Shown piece by piece: positions 27,951-37,005 of a DNA stretch of 64,000 nucleotides (its first letter is position 1; the number at the start of each line of letters is the position of its first letter). Source of the DNA: Dokdonella_A sp014338185. GTDB lineage: Bacteria > Pseudomonadota > Gammaproteobacteria > Xanthomonadales > Rhodanobacteraceae. The stretch spans positions 18,909 to 82,908 of the forward strand of contig SZOS01000009.1 in assembly GCA_030263295.1 (NCBI GenBank), given 5' to 3'. Below the pieces are notes generated by a model. The model worked only from the letters and a program-made list of their open reading frames with translations, was not told where the DNA came from and searched no databases. Both the position numbers and the translations under genes were made by a program.

Positions 27951-28906
27951 ACGCGCCGCCGCCGGGCGAGCCGTACGCGACGCTCGATCCCGATGCGGTG
28001 CTCGATGCGGTGGAGGCGGCCGGCTTTGCCACCGACGGGCGCCTGCTCGCGCTGCCCAGCTACGAGAACCGCGTCTACCAGGTCGGCCTCGATGGTGCCG
28101 CGGCGCTGGTGGCCAAGTTCTATCGCGCCGCGCGCTGGAGCGATGCCGCGATCGCCGAGGAGCATGCGTTCGCGCATGAACTCGCGGCCGCCGAGCTGCC
28201 GGTGGTCGCACCGCTGCAGGTGCGCGGCCGCAGCCTGCTGCACCATCGCGGGTTCCGCTACGCGTTGTACCCGCGCCGTGGCGGCCGCGCACCGGAGCTG
28301 GAATCGGACCAGCACCTGGCATGGATGGGGCGCCTGCTTGCGCGCATCCACGGCATCGGCGCGCGCGCACGCTTCCTGCAACGCGGTGCAATCGATGCAC
28401 AGACGTTCATCCGCGACGCGGCGCAGGCCGCGGTCGCGGCCGCGCTGCTGCCCGCGCATGCGCTGGCGGCCTACCGCGCGCATTGCACCGCGCTGGCCAC
28501 GCTCATCGAGCAGCGCTTCGCGGCGGTGGCGCCGCGCAGCATCCGCCTGCACGGCGACTGCCATGCCGGCAACGTGCTGTGGACCGAGGCCGGGCCGCAC
28601 TTCATCGACCTCGACGATGCGCGCATGGGCCCGGTGGTGCAGGACCTGTGGATGCTCGCGCCATCGCCGCGCGCACTCGCGGCGCTGCTCGACGGCTACC
28701 GCGAATTCGCCGACTTCGATCCGGCCGAACTCGCGCTGGTCGAGCCATTGCGCGTGATGCGCCAGGTGCACTGGGCCGGCTGGGTGGCGCAGCGCTGGCA
28801 CGACCCGGCATTCCCGCGCGCGCTCCCGCAGGTTGGCGAGGCGCGCTGGTGGGAGCAGCATGTGCAGGACTTGGCCGAGGCGCGCGCGCGACTGGAACAG
28901 GATTGA
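27947..28906 (+). CDS. srkA: Stress-response kinase A (YihE family)
   Basis: A 319-residue protein with the aminoglycoside-phosphotransferase/choline-kinase fold. Visible motifs: SYENRVYQVGLDG (nucleotide-binding loop region), VAKFYRAARWSDAAIAEEHAF with the ATP-contacting lysine, catalytic loop RLHGDCHAGNVLW near residue 201, and FIDLDDARMGPVVQDLWML with the metal-binding aspartates. These match E. coli SrkA (YihE), a Ser/Thr kinase that counters stress-induced programmed death (established for E. coli). The ATG overlaps the stop of the thioesterase gene, so the pair is cotranscribed. Confidence 0.93.
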   Translation: MNAPPPGEPYATLDPDAVLDAVEAAGFATDGRLLALPSYENRVYQVGLDGAAALVAKFYRAARWSDAAIAEEHAFAHELAAAELPVVAPLQVRGRSLLHHRGFRYALYPRRGGRAPELESDQHLAWMGRLLARIHGIGARARFLQRGAIDAQTFIRDAAQAAVAAALLPAHALAAYRAHCTALATLIEQRFAAVAPRSIRLHGDCHAGNVLWTEAGPHFIDLDDARMGPVVQDLWMLAPSPRALAALLDGYREFADFDPAELALVEPLRVMRQVHWAGWVAQRWHDPAFPRALPQVGEARWWEQHVQDLAEARARLEQD

Positions 28907-28988
28907 AGGCTGCTGCCGGCGGCCGCGAGGGTATGCAGCGCGGCACGCTCGCGCTACCGTCGGTCTCCGGCGACGCCGTGCCCCATCC

Positions 28989-30617
28989 ATGCAATCGATC
29001 GAAATCGTCCTCAGCATGCTGCTGCTCGTGCTCGCGAGCGGCTACATCGTGCGCGTGCTGCCGGTCGCGCTGCCGTTGCCGCTGGTGCAGATCGCGCTCG
29101 GTGCCGGCGTGGCGGCGCTGTCCAACCACGGCGTGCGGTTGGATCCGGACCTGTTCTTCATGCTGTTCCTGCCGCCGCTGCTGTTTCTCGACGGTTGGCG
29201 CATTCCCAAGCAGGGCCTGTGGCGTGACGCCGGGCCGATCCTGCAGCTGGCCCTGGGCCTGGTGGTGTTCACCGTGCTCGGCGTGGGCCTGTTCGTGCAC
29301 TGGCTCATCCCGGCGATGCCACTCGCGGTCGCATTCGCGCTCGCCGCGATCGTGGCGCCGACCGATCCGGTGGCGGTGGCTGCGATCGCCAACCGCGTGC
29401 CGCTGCCGCGGCGCCTGCTGCACATCCTCGAAGGCGAGGCGCTGCTCAACGACGCTTCGGGCCTGATCTGCTTCCGCTTTGCAGTGGTGGCTGCGGTGAG
29501 CGGCGAGTTTTCGCCGCTGGCAGCCGGGTTGCAGTTCCTGTGGCTGGCGCTGGCCGGCGTCGCGATCGGTGCGGTGGTGTCGTGGGGCATCAGCCGCAGC
29601 CACCACCTGCTCACGCGGCGCTTCGGCCAGGATGCGGGCCTGCCGGTACTGGGCAGCCTGCTCACGCCGTTTGGTGCGTATCTGGCGGCCGAACACCTGG
29701 GCGCTTCGGGCATCCTCGCCGCGGTCGCGGCCGGCATCACGATGAGCCATGCGGAGCTGTCGGGCATCGCGCCGCCGGCCACGCGCCTGCAACGCGCCGC
29801 GGTGTGGGACTCGGTGCAGTTCGCGCTCAACGGCATCGCCTTCGTGCTGCTGGGCGAGCAGTTGCCGGGCATCCTGCAGCGCGCGAGTGCCAGCGTGGTC
29901 GAGGCCGGCCATGCCAGCGCATGGTGGCTGCTGTGGTACGCACTCGCGCTCAATTTCGCGCTGGCCGCGCTGCGCCTGCTGTGGACGCTGGTGTCGCTGC
30001 GCCTGCGCAGCCTGTGGCGCCGACGTCGTGGCGAGCAGGTGGTACGCCCGCCATGGCCGCTGGTGCTGGCGATGTCGCTGAGCGGCGTGCGTGGCGCGAT
30101 CACGCTCGCGGGCGTGCTCACGTTGCCGCTGCTGCTGCCCGATGGACGCGCGTTCCCGTTTCGCGACCTGGCGATCTTCCTCGCGATGTCGGTGATCGTG
30201 ATGTCACTGCTGGTGGCGAGCTTCGGCCTGCCCAGGCTGCTCGTGGGGCTGCGCATTCCGCCCGAGCCGCGTGCGCACCGGCAGGAAGAGATGGCACGGC
30301 GGCGCGCGGCCAAGGCCGCGCTCGCGGCGATCGAGCGCGAGCGTCAGCAGCACCCGGGTGAACTCGATGCGGGTGTGGAGGCCGCTGCCGCGACGCGCGT
30401 GATCGCGCTGTACCAGGGCCGGCTCGACGGCGGCGATACCGACATCGATGCCGAGCGCCTGCGCGCGGCCGACCAGGCCGAGCGGCGGCTGCGGCTGGCC
30501 GCGCTGCGCGCCGAACGTGCCGAGCTGTTCGCGCTCGCGCGCGAGGGCCGCCTCGCCGACGACGTGGCACGCCGGCTCGTGCGCGAAATCGATTTCGTCG
30601 AGTCGCGTTACCCGTGA
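28989..30617 (+). CDS. CPA1-family Na+/H+ antiporter (NhaP/YjcE-like)
   Basis: 542 residues. About twelve hydrophobic segments fill residues 1-420. Signature motifs include FFMLFLPPLLFLDGWR, the ion-binding pair region AIVAPTDPVAVAAIANRVPLP and EGEALLNDASGLICFRFAV with the conserved Asn-Asp. A charged cytoplasmic tail of about 120 residues follows (helical, Arg/Glu/Ala-rich). The protein would exchange cytoplasmic Na+ (or K+) for H+. The start was chosen at the ATG giving MQSIEIVLSMLLL; the longer frame upstream overlaps the end of srkA. Confidence 0.92.
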   Translation: MQSIEIVLSMLLLVLASGYIVRVLPVALPLPLVQIALGAGVAALSNHGVRLDPDLFFMLFLPPLLFLDGWRIPKQGLWRDAGPILQLALGLVVFTVLGVGLFVHWLIPAMPLAVAFALAAIVAPTDPVAVAAIANRVPLPRRLLHILEGEALLNDASGLICFRFAVVAAVSGEFSPLAAGLQFLWLALAGVAIGAVVSWGISRSHHLLTRRFGQDAGLPVLGSLLTPFGAYLAAEHLGASGILAAVAAGITMSHAELSGIAPPATRLQRAAVWDSVQFALNGIAFVLLGEQLPGILQRASASVVEAGHASAWWLLWYALALNFALAALRLLWTLVSLRLRSLWRRRRGEQVVRPPWPLVLAMSLSGVRGAITLAGVLTLPLLLPDGRAFPFRDLAIFLAMSVIVMSLLVASFGLPRLLVGLRIPPEPRAHRQEEMARRRAAKAALAAIERERQQHPGELDAGVEAAAATRVIALYQGRLDGGDTDIDAERLRAADQAERRLRLAALRAERAELFALAREGRLADDVARRLVREIDFVESRYP

Positions 30618-30790
30618 GGGTTGGGGATACGGATGCGCACGCGGGCGGGGAAGCGTGGCTGCGCGGCGGCCGCGCCGTGGCCTGATCGGCCTGCATCCGT
30701 GCGGGTGCGCGCTGCACGCGCGCGGCGCCATGCGGCACGTGGCGGCAGGTACTGGCAAGCCTCCGCCAGTGCGCCCGTGCGGGTGCCATC

Positions 30791-30799
30791 GGCTACCAT
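30791..30799 (+). promoter_or_regulatory. Putative -10 element of the plsC-like gene
   Basis: GGCTACCAT, ending eight bases before the ATG at 30808; no Shine-Dalgarno sequence lies between, so a leaderless or near-leaderless transcript is likely (inference). Confidence 0.35.
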
Positions 30800-30807
30800 A
30801 GCCGGCC

Positions 30808-31614
30808 ATGCAAGACCTCGCCCAGCCCCTGACTGCGGCCCCCGCGCCTGACCGCCTGCGCCCGCTGCGCTACCTGTGGCGCACGCCGCAATTGCTCGTG
30901 CATGGCGTGGTTGCGATTCCGCTCGCGCTGTTCGCGCTCAACCCGCTCGCGGCGCGCCTGCGCGTGGGTGACACCACGTTCGAAAAGTTCATGATCCGCT
31001 GGTGGTCGGGCCGGCTCGTGCGCATCTTCGGGCTGCGCATCCGCAGCTTCGGCCAGCCGTTGCCGGATGCGGTGCTGTACGTGGCCAACCACGTGTCGTG
31101 GCTCGACATCGAGCTCATGCACAGCCAGCGTGCGCTGAGTTTCGTGGCCAAGAGCGAGATCGCGCGCTGGCCGCTGGTGGGCTGGCTCGCGGCGCGCGCG
31201 GGCACGATCTTCCACCGCCGCGGCGATACCGATTCGCTGCAGGCGGTCATGGGCGCGGTGGTCGAGCGCCTGCGCCAGGGCGAGCCGGTGGGCGTGTTTC
31301 CCGAAGGCGGCAGCGGCCATGGCGATCGCGTGGGCACCTTCCACGCGCGCATCTTCCAGACCGCGCTCGACGCCAATGTGCCGGTGCAGCCGGTCGCGCT
31401 GCGCTACGGCCGCAACGGCGTGCAGGATCCGGGCGTGCCCTTTGCGCGCCATGAGCATTTCCTCGGCAACTTCCTGCGCCTGCTCGGCAATCCGCGCATG
31501 GACGCCGAGGTGCATTTCCTCGAACCGGTCGCGGCCGCGCCCGAGGCGCGCCGGCGCATGGCGCAGGAAAGCCGCGCGCGCATCGTCGCGGTGCTCGGCT
31601 ACGGCGAGGACTGA
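30808..31614 (+). CDS. 1-acyl-sn-glycerol-3-phosphate acyltransferase-like protein
   Basis: 268 residues of the PlsC superfamily. An N-terminal hydrophobic segment (about 33-50) would anchor it to the inner membrane. The catalytic box is NHVSWLD, followed by VAKSEIARWPLVGWLA and the FPEGGSGHGDRVGTFH substrate box; these match the monotopic acyltransferases that make phosphatidate or remodel ornithine lipids. Which lysolipid it uses cannot be said. It is a second PlsC-like gene in the window, longer and more canonical than the one near 13 kb. Confidence 0.88.
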   Translation: MQDLAQPLTAAPAPDRLRPLRYLWRTPQLLVHGVVAIPLALFALNPLAARLRVGDTTFEKFMIRWWSGRLVRIFGLRIRSFGQPLPDAVLYVANHVSWLDIELMHSQRALSFVAKSEIARWPLVGWLAARAGTIFHRRGDTDSLQAVMGAVVERLRQGEPVGVFPEGGSGHGDRVGTFHARIFQTALDANVPVQPVALRYGRNGVQDPGVPFARHEHFLGNFLRLLGNPRMDAEVHFLEPVAAAPEARRRMAQESRARIVAVLGYGED

Positions 31615-31732
31615 ACAGCGCTCGCGCGAGCGCAATGCACGGCCGGCGGTGGCCGCATGAGGCATAATTTCGCGTTCACCCCGCGCTCGTACGCGAGCGC
31701 CCTTTCCCCGCATCATCCGGACCCGCCGCCTC

Positions 31733-33829
31733 ATGCTCACGCTCAAGCAATCCATGGACCTGCAGCGACAGGGTCGTCTCGACGAAGCCGAGCGCGGCTA
31801 TCGGGCGATCGTGGCGGCCGAGCCCGACAACGTCGACGCGCTGTACATGCTCGCGGTGGCGCGGCGCCTGCTCGGTGACAGCGTCGAGGCCGAGACGCTG
31901 TTCGAGCGCGCGGTCGACGCGCGCCCCGCCGAGGCCGACCTGCATCTGAGCCTGGCTTCGACCCGCCAGGTCAACGGCAAGACCGAACAGGCGCGTGCAG
32001 GCTACCAGCGTGCCCTCGCGCTCAACCCCAACCTCATCGGCGCCCACCTCGGCCTGGGCCAGCTCGCGCTCAACGACGGCAACGACCAGCTCGCCGAAGG
32101 CCACTTCCGCACCGCGTTGCGCGCGGGCGAGGACGGCCACGTGCTCACCGGACTGGGCAACGTGATGGCGCTGCGCGGCGACTGGGACGCGGCGCTGCGC
32201 TATCTCACGCGCGCGGTCGAATTGCTGCCCGACAACGCCGCCGCGCAGTTCCTGCTCGGCCAGACCTTTGCACGCAAGGGCCTGACCGCGTTCGCGCTGC
32301 AGGCGCTCGAACGCAGCCTGCAACTGGAACCGCGCCTGCACGAGGCGCATGCCTGGGTGGCCGAGGTGCTCATGCACGCCGACCGCGCCGGCGAGGCCGA
32401 GGCGCACTACCGGCACCTGCTGCCGCTGCCGGGCTACGAGATGCGGGCCGAGGTCGGCCTGGGCGACGTCGCGCGCGCGCAGAACCGCATGGCCGACGCA
32501 GTCGGCCATTACCGCGCCGCGCTCGCGATCGATCCGCGCCAGCAGATGCCCACGCGCATGCTCGCGGTGGCGCTGGCGGCGCTCGGCCGCAATGACGAGG
32601 TGGTCGACGCCTTCGGCGACTATCTCGCGCGCGTGCCTGACGACGACGAGGTGCGCGAGATCCGCGCCGACGTGCTGGTGGCGCTGGGGCGCCATGCCGA
32701 GGCGCTGGCCGATCGCAACATCATCGTGCGGCGGCGGCCGGCCGATGCGCTCGCGCAGGCGCGCAGCGCACTGCTGGCCGAGCGTGTGGGCGAGCTGGAG
32801 CAGGCGCTGGAGCAGGCACAGCGTGCGCTTACGTTCGATCCCGCGCAGGTCGATGCGCGGCTGGTGCTGGCGCGCGCGCAGACGCGCGCGGGCGAGCTCG
32901 CCGCCGCCCGCGCCACGCTCGACGGTCTGGCCCATGCGCAGCTCGACGACGAGCAGGCGCGCCAGCGCGAGCGAGCGCTGGGCATGCTGCACGATGCGGC
33001 CGGCGAGTACGCGGCCGCCGTGCCGCATTTCGCCCAGGCGCAGCGTGGCCTGCCGCAGTCGCTGCCACCGCTGGCGCCGCCGCGACCGGAGCTCGCTGCG
33101 GCACTGGCCGAGGCGGTCGACGCGCCGTGGGCGCAGGCGCCGGTGTTGCTGTTGGGCGTGCCGGGCAGTGGCGTCGAGCAGGTGGCGGCGCTGTTGGCCG
33201 ACCAGGGCGAGCTGCAGGTGCTGCGCGGGCGCGCGAGCACGCGCGAACGACCCGACGATTTCAACCACCCGCGGTTCCAGCACTACTGCGGCGAGCTCGA
33301 CGCGGCCGCGCGCGAGGCGCTGCGCCAGCGCTACCTGCATCCGCTCACGAGCACGGGCATGGCGATCGACCGGCCCATCGTCGACTGGTTGCCGCGCTGG
33401 GATGCGCACCTGCTGGCGCTGGTTCGGCGTGCGATGCCGGGCACGCGCCTGCTCATCATCGACGCCGAGCCGCGCGATGCGCTGGTCAACTGGCTCGGCT
33501 TCGGTTGGGTCGACGGCTTTGCCTGCGCCGAGGTCGAGGCGTGCGCCGACTGGCTCGTGCGCGCGCGTGCGCACATTGCCCATGGCGCCGAACTCGACGA
33601 GCCGCGCCGGCTGGTGCTGCGCGCCGACGAACTCACGGGCGAGGGGCCGGCCGCACGCACACTGGCGCAGTGGCTCGGCCTCGGCCGCATCGACTTCGAG
33701 GCCCAGGCGCGGCGCCTCGCGCGCCTGCCACGCACGCGCTTTGCGCCGGGCCACGGTGCAGCCTATGGTGAGGCCCTCGCGGGCGCGTTCGCGCGCCTGG
33801 ATGCCGCGCCGGTCACGGGAGGACAGTGA
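31733..33829 (+). CDS. TPR-repeat protein with degenerate sulfotransferase-like C-terminal domain
   Basis: 698 residues. Residues 1-430 are tandem tetratricopeptide repeats (for example GRLDEAERGYRAIVAAEPDN, AEGHFRTALRAG, ALRYLTRAVELLPDNAAAQF). After about residue 465 comes an alpha/beta domain that recalls the TPR-sulfotransferase family: APVLLLGVPGSGVEQVAALL stands where those enzymes have the PAPS-binding P-loop (usually GxPRSGTT), but the Arg and the Thr-Thr pair are missing. Catalysis is therefore doubtful and the domain may only bind protein (inference). A CATAAT box lies about 65 bases upstream. The stop overlaps the next start (TGATG). Confidence 0.8.
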   Translation: MLTLKQSMDLQRQGRLDEAERGYRAIVAAEPDNVDALYMLAVARRLLGDSVEAETLFERAVDARPAEADLHLSLASTRQVNGKTEQARAGYQRALALNPNLIGAHLGLGQLALNDGNDQLAEGHFRTALRAGEDGHVLTGLGNVMALRGDWDAALRYLTRAVELLPDNAAAQFLLGQTFARKGLTAFALQALERSLQLEPRLHEAHAWVAEVLMHADRAGEAEAHYRHLLPLPGYEMRAEVGLGDVARAQNRMADAVGHYRAALAIDPRQQMPTRMLAVALAALGRNDEVVDAFGDYLARVPDDDEVREIRADVLVALGRHAEALADRNIIVRRRPADALAQARSALLAERVGELEQALEQAQRALTFDPAQVDARLVLARAQTRAGELAAARATLDGLAHAQLDDEQARQRERALGMLHDAAGEYAAAVPHFAQAQRGLPQSLPPLAPPRPELAAALAEAVDAPWAQAPVLLLGVPGSGVEQVAALLADQGELQVLRGRASTRERPDDFNHPRFQHYCGELDAAAREALRQRYLHPLTSTGMAIDRPIVDWLPRWDAHLLALVRRAMPGTRLLIIDAEPRDALVNWLGFGWVDGFACAEVEACADWLVRARAHIAHGAELDEPRRLVLRADELTGEGPAARTLAQWLGLGRIDFEAQARRLARLPRTRFAPGHGAAYGEALAGAFARLDAAPVTGGQ

Positions 33830-34461
33830 TGCAGCTCCACAGCAATGATTTCCGCGATGGCGCGCCGATCCCGGCCGTTCTCGCCTTCGGCCAGCCCGGC
33901 AGCGCGGGCGAAGCCTGCGTGCTGTCGGCCAACCGCAGCCCGCACCTGGCCTGGAGCGGGGCGCCCGCCGCCACGCGCTCGTTCGTGATCACCTGCATCG
34001 ACATCGACGTGCCCTCGCGCGGCGATGACGTGAACCAGGCCGGGCGCACGGTGCCCGAGAGCCTGCCGCGCGTGGAGTTCGTGCATTGGCTCATCGCCAA
34101 CATCGGTCCCGAGGTGTACGAACTCGCGCAGGGCGCCTGCGCCGATGGCATCGTCGCGCGTGGCAAGGCCGCGCCGCCCGGCCCGTCCGGTTCGGTGCAG
34201 GGCTGCAACGACTACACGGGCTGGTTCGCCACGGATGCCGACATGGCCGGCCGCTACCTGGGTTACGACGGGCCTTGCCCGCCGTGGAACGATGCGCTGG
34301 TGCACCGCTATTGCTTCAGCGTGCATGCGCTGGATGTCGCGCGGCTCGACCTCGCACCCGGCTTCGACCTCGCACAGCTGCGCGCGGCACTGCAGGGCCA
34401 TGTGCTGGCCACCGCGACGCTGACCGGCACCTACACGCTCAACCCGGCCTTGCGCGGCTGA
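33829..34461 (+). CDS. YbhB/YbcL-family PEBP (Raf-kinase-inhibitor-like) protein
   Basis: 210 residues of the phosphatidylethanolamine-binding-protein family. The ligand pocket motifs are present: SPHLAWSGAPAATRSFVITCIDIDVP and, further on, EFVHWLIANI, GYDGPCPP and HRYCFSVHALD. Bacterial members are cytoplasmic or periplasmic and their function is poorly known. The start at 33829 is favoured because GGGAGGACAG lies just upstream and the ATG overlaps the preceding stop; a GTG three bases earlier is possible. It converges on uppP with only 15 bases between. Confidence 0.9.
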   Translation: MQLHSNDFRDGAPIPAVLAFGQPGSAGEACVLSANRSPHLAWSGAPAATRSFVITCIDIDVPSRGDDVNQAGRTVPESLPRVEFVHWLIANIGPEVYELAQGACADGIVARGKAAPPGPSGSVQGCNDYTGWFATDADMAGRYLGYDGPCPPWNDALVHRYCFSVHALDVARLDLAPGFDLAQLRAALQGHVLATATLTGTYTLNPALRG

Positions 34462-34476
34462 GGGTCGCGCCGGCGT

Positions 34477-35265
34477 TCAGGCGGGGGCGGGCAGCGCGAG
34501 CAGCAGCGCGCCCAGCACGATGCGATAGATCGCGAACGGCGTGAAGCGGTGGCTGCGGATGTAGCCGAGCAGCCATTTGACCGCGACGAAGCCGGTGACG
34601 AGCGAGGTGGTGAAGGCGAGCGCGAGCGCGCTCCAGTCCTCGTGCAGGCCCTCGTGCCGGATCGCCTTGTACAGCTCGTAGCCGCTGGCCGCGAACATCG
34701 TGGGGATGCCGACGAGGAATGCGAACTCGGTGGCGGCGGCGCGGTGATTGGCGCCCGCGAGCATCGCCACGAAGATCGTCGCGGCCGAGCGCGAAGTGCC
34801 CGGGAACATGCCCGCCACCACCTGTGCGAGTCCAACCAGGACCGCCACGCGCCAGCTGATGGCCGCGTGCTCGGGCCGCCGCGCGGCCAGCCATTCGGCG
34901 CCGATCATCCACACGCCGCCGAGGATGAGTGCCCACGCGATCGGGGTCACGGTCGCCGGCAGCTTGAAGCCGCGGCTGGCCGCCACCAGCCCGAGCACAC
35001 CCGTGATGAGGAAGGCGCAGGTGAGCTTGAGCGCATAGTCGCGGTTGCGTGCTTGGGCGAGGCCGCCCGCCAGTTGCCACAACCGCTCGCGATAGATGAG
35101 CACCACCGCGAGGATCGCGCCGGCCTGGATCACCACGTTGAACACGTCCGAGCGCGCGCCGAGCCAGCGCTCGGCGATGAGCAGGTGGCCCGTGCTCGAG
35201 ATCGGCAGGAACTCGGTGATGCCTTCGATGAGGCCGAGCAGGAGCGTGGCGGCGAGGTCGGACAC
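34477..35265 (-). CDS. uppP: Undecaprenyl-diphosphatase (BacA/UppP)
   Basis: A 262-residue polytopic inner-membrane enzyme that dephosphorylates undecaprenyl pyrophosphate to recycle the cell-wall lipid carrier; overproduction of the family gives bacitracin resistance. Both signature motifs are present: EGITEFLPISSTGHL near the N-terminus and PGTSRSAATI in the middle, with about eight hydrophobic segments. The start is GTG at 35265. It diverges from glnA, and the 228-base gap holds the glnA nitrogen-control sites. Confidence 0.96.
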   Translation of the reverse strand: MSDLAATLLLGLIEGITEFLPISSTGHLLIAERWLGARSDVFNVVIQAGAILAVVLIYRERLWQLAGGLAQARNRDYALKLTCAFLITGVLGLVAASRGFKLPATVTPIAWALILGGVWMIGAEWLAARRPEHAAISWRVAVLVGLAQVVAGMFPGTSRSAATIFVAMLAGANHRAAATEFAFLVGIPTMFAASGYELYKAIRHEGLHEDWSALALAFTTSLVTGFVAVKWLLGYIRSHRFTPFAIYRIVLGALLLALPAPA

Positions 35266-35335
35266 GGCGCGGGCGGTGGCGGCGGACCGTGCATTCTAGG
35301 CGGTACCGGCCGCGCCGCCCGCGCAGGTGGACAAA

Positions 35336-35373
35336 TGCACCTAAGTGGTGCGACATGCGCACCACAATGATGC
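35336..35373. promoter_or_regulatory. Two NtrC (GlnG) binding sites upstream of glnA
   Basis: Site 1 at 35336-35351 is the perfect dyad TGCACC-TAAG-TGGTGC wait-free palindrome (TGCACCTAAGTGGTGC), close to the known NtrC consensus TGCACnnnnnTGGTGCA. Site 2 at 35359-35373 (GCACCACAATGATGC) is a weaker copy 22 bases on, about two helical turns, so both lie on one DNA face. They are roughly 95-120 bases before the predicted transcription start, the usual enhancer position. Confidence 0.85.
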
Positions 35374-35433
35374 GTTTCAGGCGGGTGCCGCGGCCCACGG
35401 CGCATTCCAGCGCGGCTGGCGGGACCGATGTCG

Positions 35434-35450
35434 CTGGCACGCTGCTTGCT
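35434..35450 (+). promoter_or_regulatory. Sigma-54 (RpoN) promoter of glnA
   Basis: CTGGCACGCTGCTTGCT matches the sigma-54 consensus (TGGCAC-N5-TTGC) exactly, with the GG and GC dinucleotides ten bases apart. Transcription should start near 35461, giving a leader of about 33 bases to the glnA ATG. With the NtrC sites upstream, this predicts induction under nitrogen limitation. Confidence 0.9.
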
Positions 35451-35493
35451 GAAGAGTCGCCGTCCCTTCCCGTCCTGCCCCCGGAGCCTTGCC

Positions 35494-36906
35494 ATGACCG
35501 CCGTCGCCAACCTGCTCAAGAAGATCAAGGAAGACAACATCGAGTTCGTCGACCTGCGCTTTGCCGACATGCTCGGCAAGGAGCACCACATGAGCTATCC
35601 CGCACACTCGGTCGACGAGTCGCTGTTCGAGGACGGCAAGATGTTCGACGGCTCATCGATCGCGGGCTGGAAGGGCATCAACGAGTCGGACATGGTGCTG
35701 CTGCCCGATCCCGAGGCGGCCTTCGTCGATCCGTTCATGGCCGACCGCACGCTGGTACTGCAGTGCGACGTGCTCGAGCCGAGCACGATGCAGGCCTATG
35801 CGCGCGACCCGCGCTCGATCGCGCGCCGCGCCGAGGCCTACCTCAAGTCCACCGGCATCGCCGATACCGCCTACTTCGGCCCCGAGCCCGAGTTCTTCAT
35901 CTTCGACTCGGTGCGCTACCGCAACGACATGGGCCATGTCGCGTTCGAGATCGGCTCGGAGGAGGCCGCGTGGTCGACCCACAAGTCCTTCGCCGGCGAG
36001 AACCACGGTCATCGCGGCGGGGTCAAGGGCGGCTACTTCCCGGTGCCGCCGGTGGACAGCTTCCAGGACCTGCGCGCGCGCATGTGCAAGGTGCTCGAAC
36101 AGATCGGTCAGGTGGTCGAGGTGCACCACCACGAGGTTGCCAACGCAGGCCAGTGCGAGATCGGCACGCGCTTCAACACCCTGCTGCGCAAGGCCGATGA
36201 ACTGCTCGCGCTGAAGTACGTGGTCAAGAACGTCGCTCACGAGCACGGCAAGACCGCGACCTTCATGCCCAAGCCGATCGTGGGTGACAACGGCTCGGGC
36301 ATGCATGTGCACCAGTCGCTGGCCAAGGCCGGCCACAACCTGTTCGCGGGCGATCTCTACGGCGGCCTGTCGCAGACCGCGCTGCACTACATCGGCGGCA
36401 TCTTCAAGCATGCGCGTGCGATCAACGCCTTCGCCAACTCCACCACCAACAGCTACAAGCGCCTCGTGCCCGGTTTCGAGGCGCCGGTGATGCTCGCCTA
36501 CTCGGCGCGCAACCGTTCGGCCAGCTGCCGCATCCCGTTCGTGCACAGCGCCAAGGCGCGCCGCATCGAGGTGCGCTTCCCCGATCCGATGAACAGCGGC
36601 TACCTCACCTTCAGCGCGCTGCTCATGGCCGGCCTCGACGGCATCCTCAACAAGATCGACCCGGGCGCGCCCTCGGACAAGGACCTGTACGACCTGCCGC
36701 CCGAGGAAGAGAAGAACATCCCGACCGTGTGCGCCTCGCTCGACCAGGCGCTCGAGGCGCTCGACCGCGACCGCGGCTTCCTCACCGCGGGCGGCGTGTT
36801 CTCCGACGATTTCATCAACGCCTATATCGAGGTCAAGATGGCCGAGGTGACGCGCTTCCGCGCCGCCACCCATCCGCTCGAGTACCAGATGTACTACGCG
36901 ATCTGA
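35494..36906 (+). CDS. glnA: Glutamine synthetase, type I
   Basis: A 470-residue cytoplasmic dodecameric enzyme making glutamine from glutamate, ammonia and ATP. Key motifs: FDGSSIAGWKGINESDM near 51, EPEFFIFD near 131 (metal ligands), EVHHHEVANAGQCEIG near 209, the ATP site KPIVGDNGSGMH near 260 and NRSASCRIP near 340. The adenylylation motif DLYDLPPEE places the modifiable tyrosine at 399, so activity is probably tuned by GlnE. The ATG at 35494 has a GGAG site seven bases upstream. Regulation by sigma-54 and NtrC is shown by the upstream region. No ntrBC genes follow within the window. Confidence 0.98.
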   Translation: MTAVANLLKKIKEDNIEFVDLRFADMLGKEHHMSYPAHSVDESLFEDGKMFDGSSIAGWKGINESDMVLLPDPEAAFVDPFMADRTLVLQCDVLEPSTMQAYARDPRSIARRAEAYLKSTGIADTAYFGPEPEFFIFDSVRYRNDMGHVAFEIGSEEAAWSTHKSFAGENHGHRGGVKGGYFPVPPVDSFQDLRARMCKVLEQIGQVVEVHHHEVANAGQCEIGTRFNTLLRKADELLALKYVVKNVAHEHGKTATFMPKPIVGDNGSGMHVHQSLAKAGHNLFAGDLYGGLSQTALHYIGGIFKHARAINAFANSTTNSYKRLVPGFEAPVMLAYSARNRSASCRIPFVHSAKARRIEVRFPDPMNSGYLTFSALLMAGLDGILNKIDPGAPSDKDLYDLPPEEEKNIPTVCASLDQALEALDRDRGFLTAGGVFSDDFINAYIEVKMAEVTRFRAATHPLEYQMYYAI

Positions 36907-36969
36907 ACGCAGTCGCGCGCGAAGCTGCTGATCGGGCCGCGCGTCGCAACGCAGGAAATCGCCCACCGG

Positions 36970-37005
36970 ACTCGACTGCCCCAGGCATCGCTTGGGCAGT
37001 CGAGT
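36970..37005 (+). terminator. Hairpin downstream of glnA
   Basis: A perfect 12-bp inverted repeat (ACTCGACTGCCC / GGGCAGTCGAGT) with a 12-base loop lies 64 bases past the glnA stop. There is no T-run after it, so it may act with Rho or as an mRNA-stabilising structure; terminator is the best guess. Confidence 0.55.

Noticed and set aside
31676..33754. 692-residue open frame on the minus strand opposite the TPR protein, and similar long antisense frames elsewhere (for example 35653-37077 opposite glnA, 14829-16349, 2740-5007)
   Set aside because: They are antisense shadows caused by the high G+C and few stop codons. They have no ribosome-binding sites and no family motifs, while the opposite strand encodes recognisable proteins.
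33826..33828. GTG as start of the PEBP-family gene
   Set aside because: The ATG directly after it has better spacing to GGGAGG and overlaps the preceding stop, the usual arrangement in this window.
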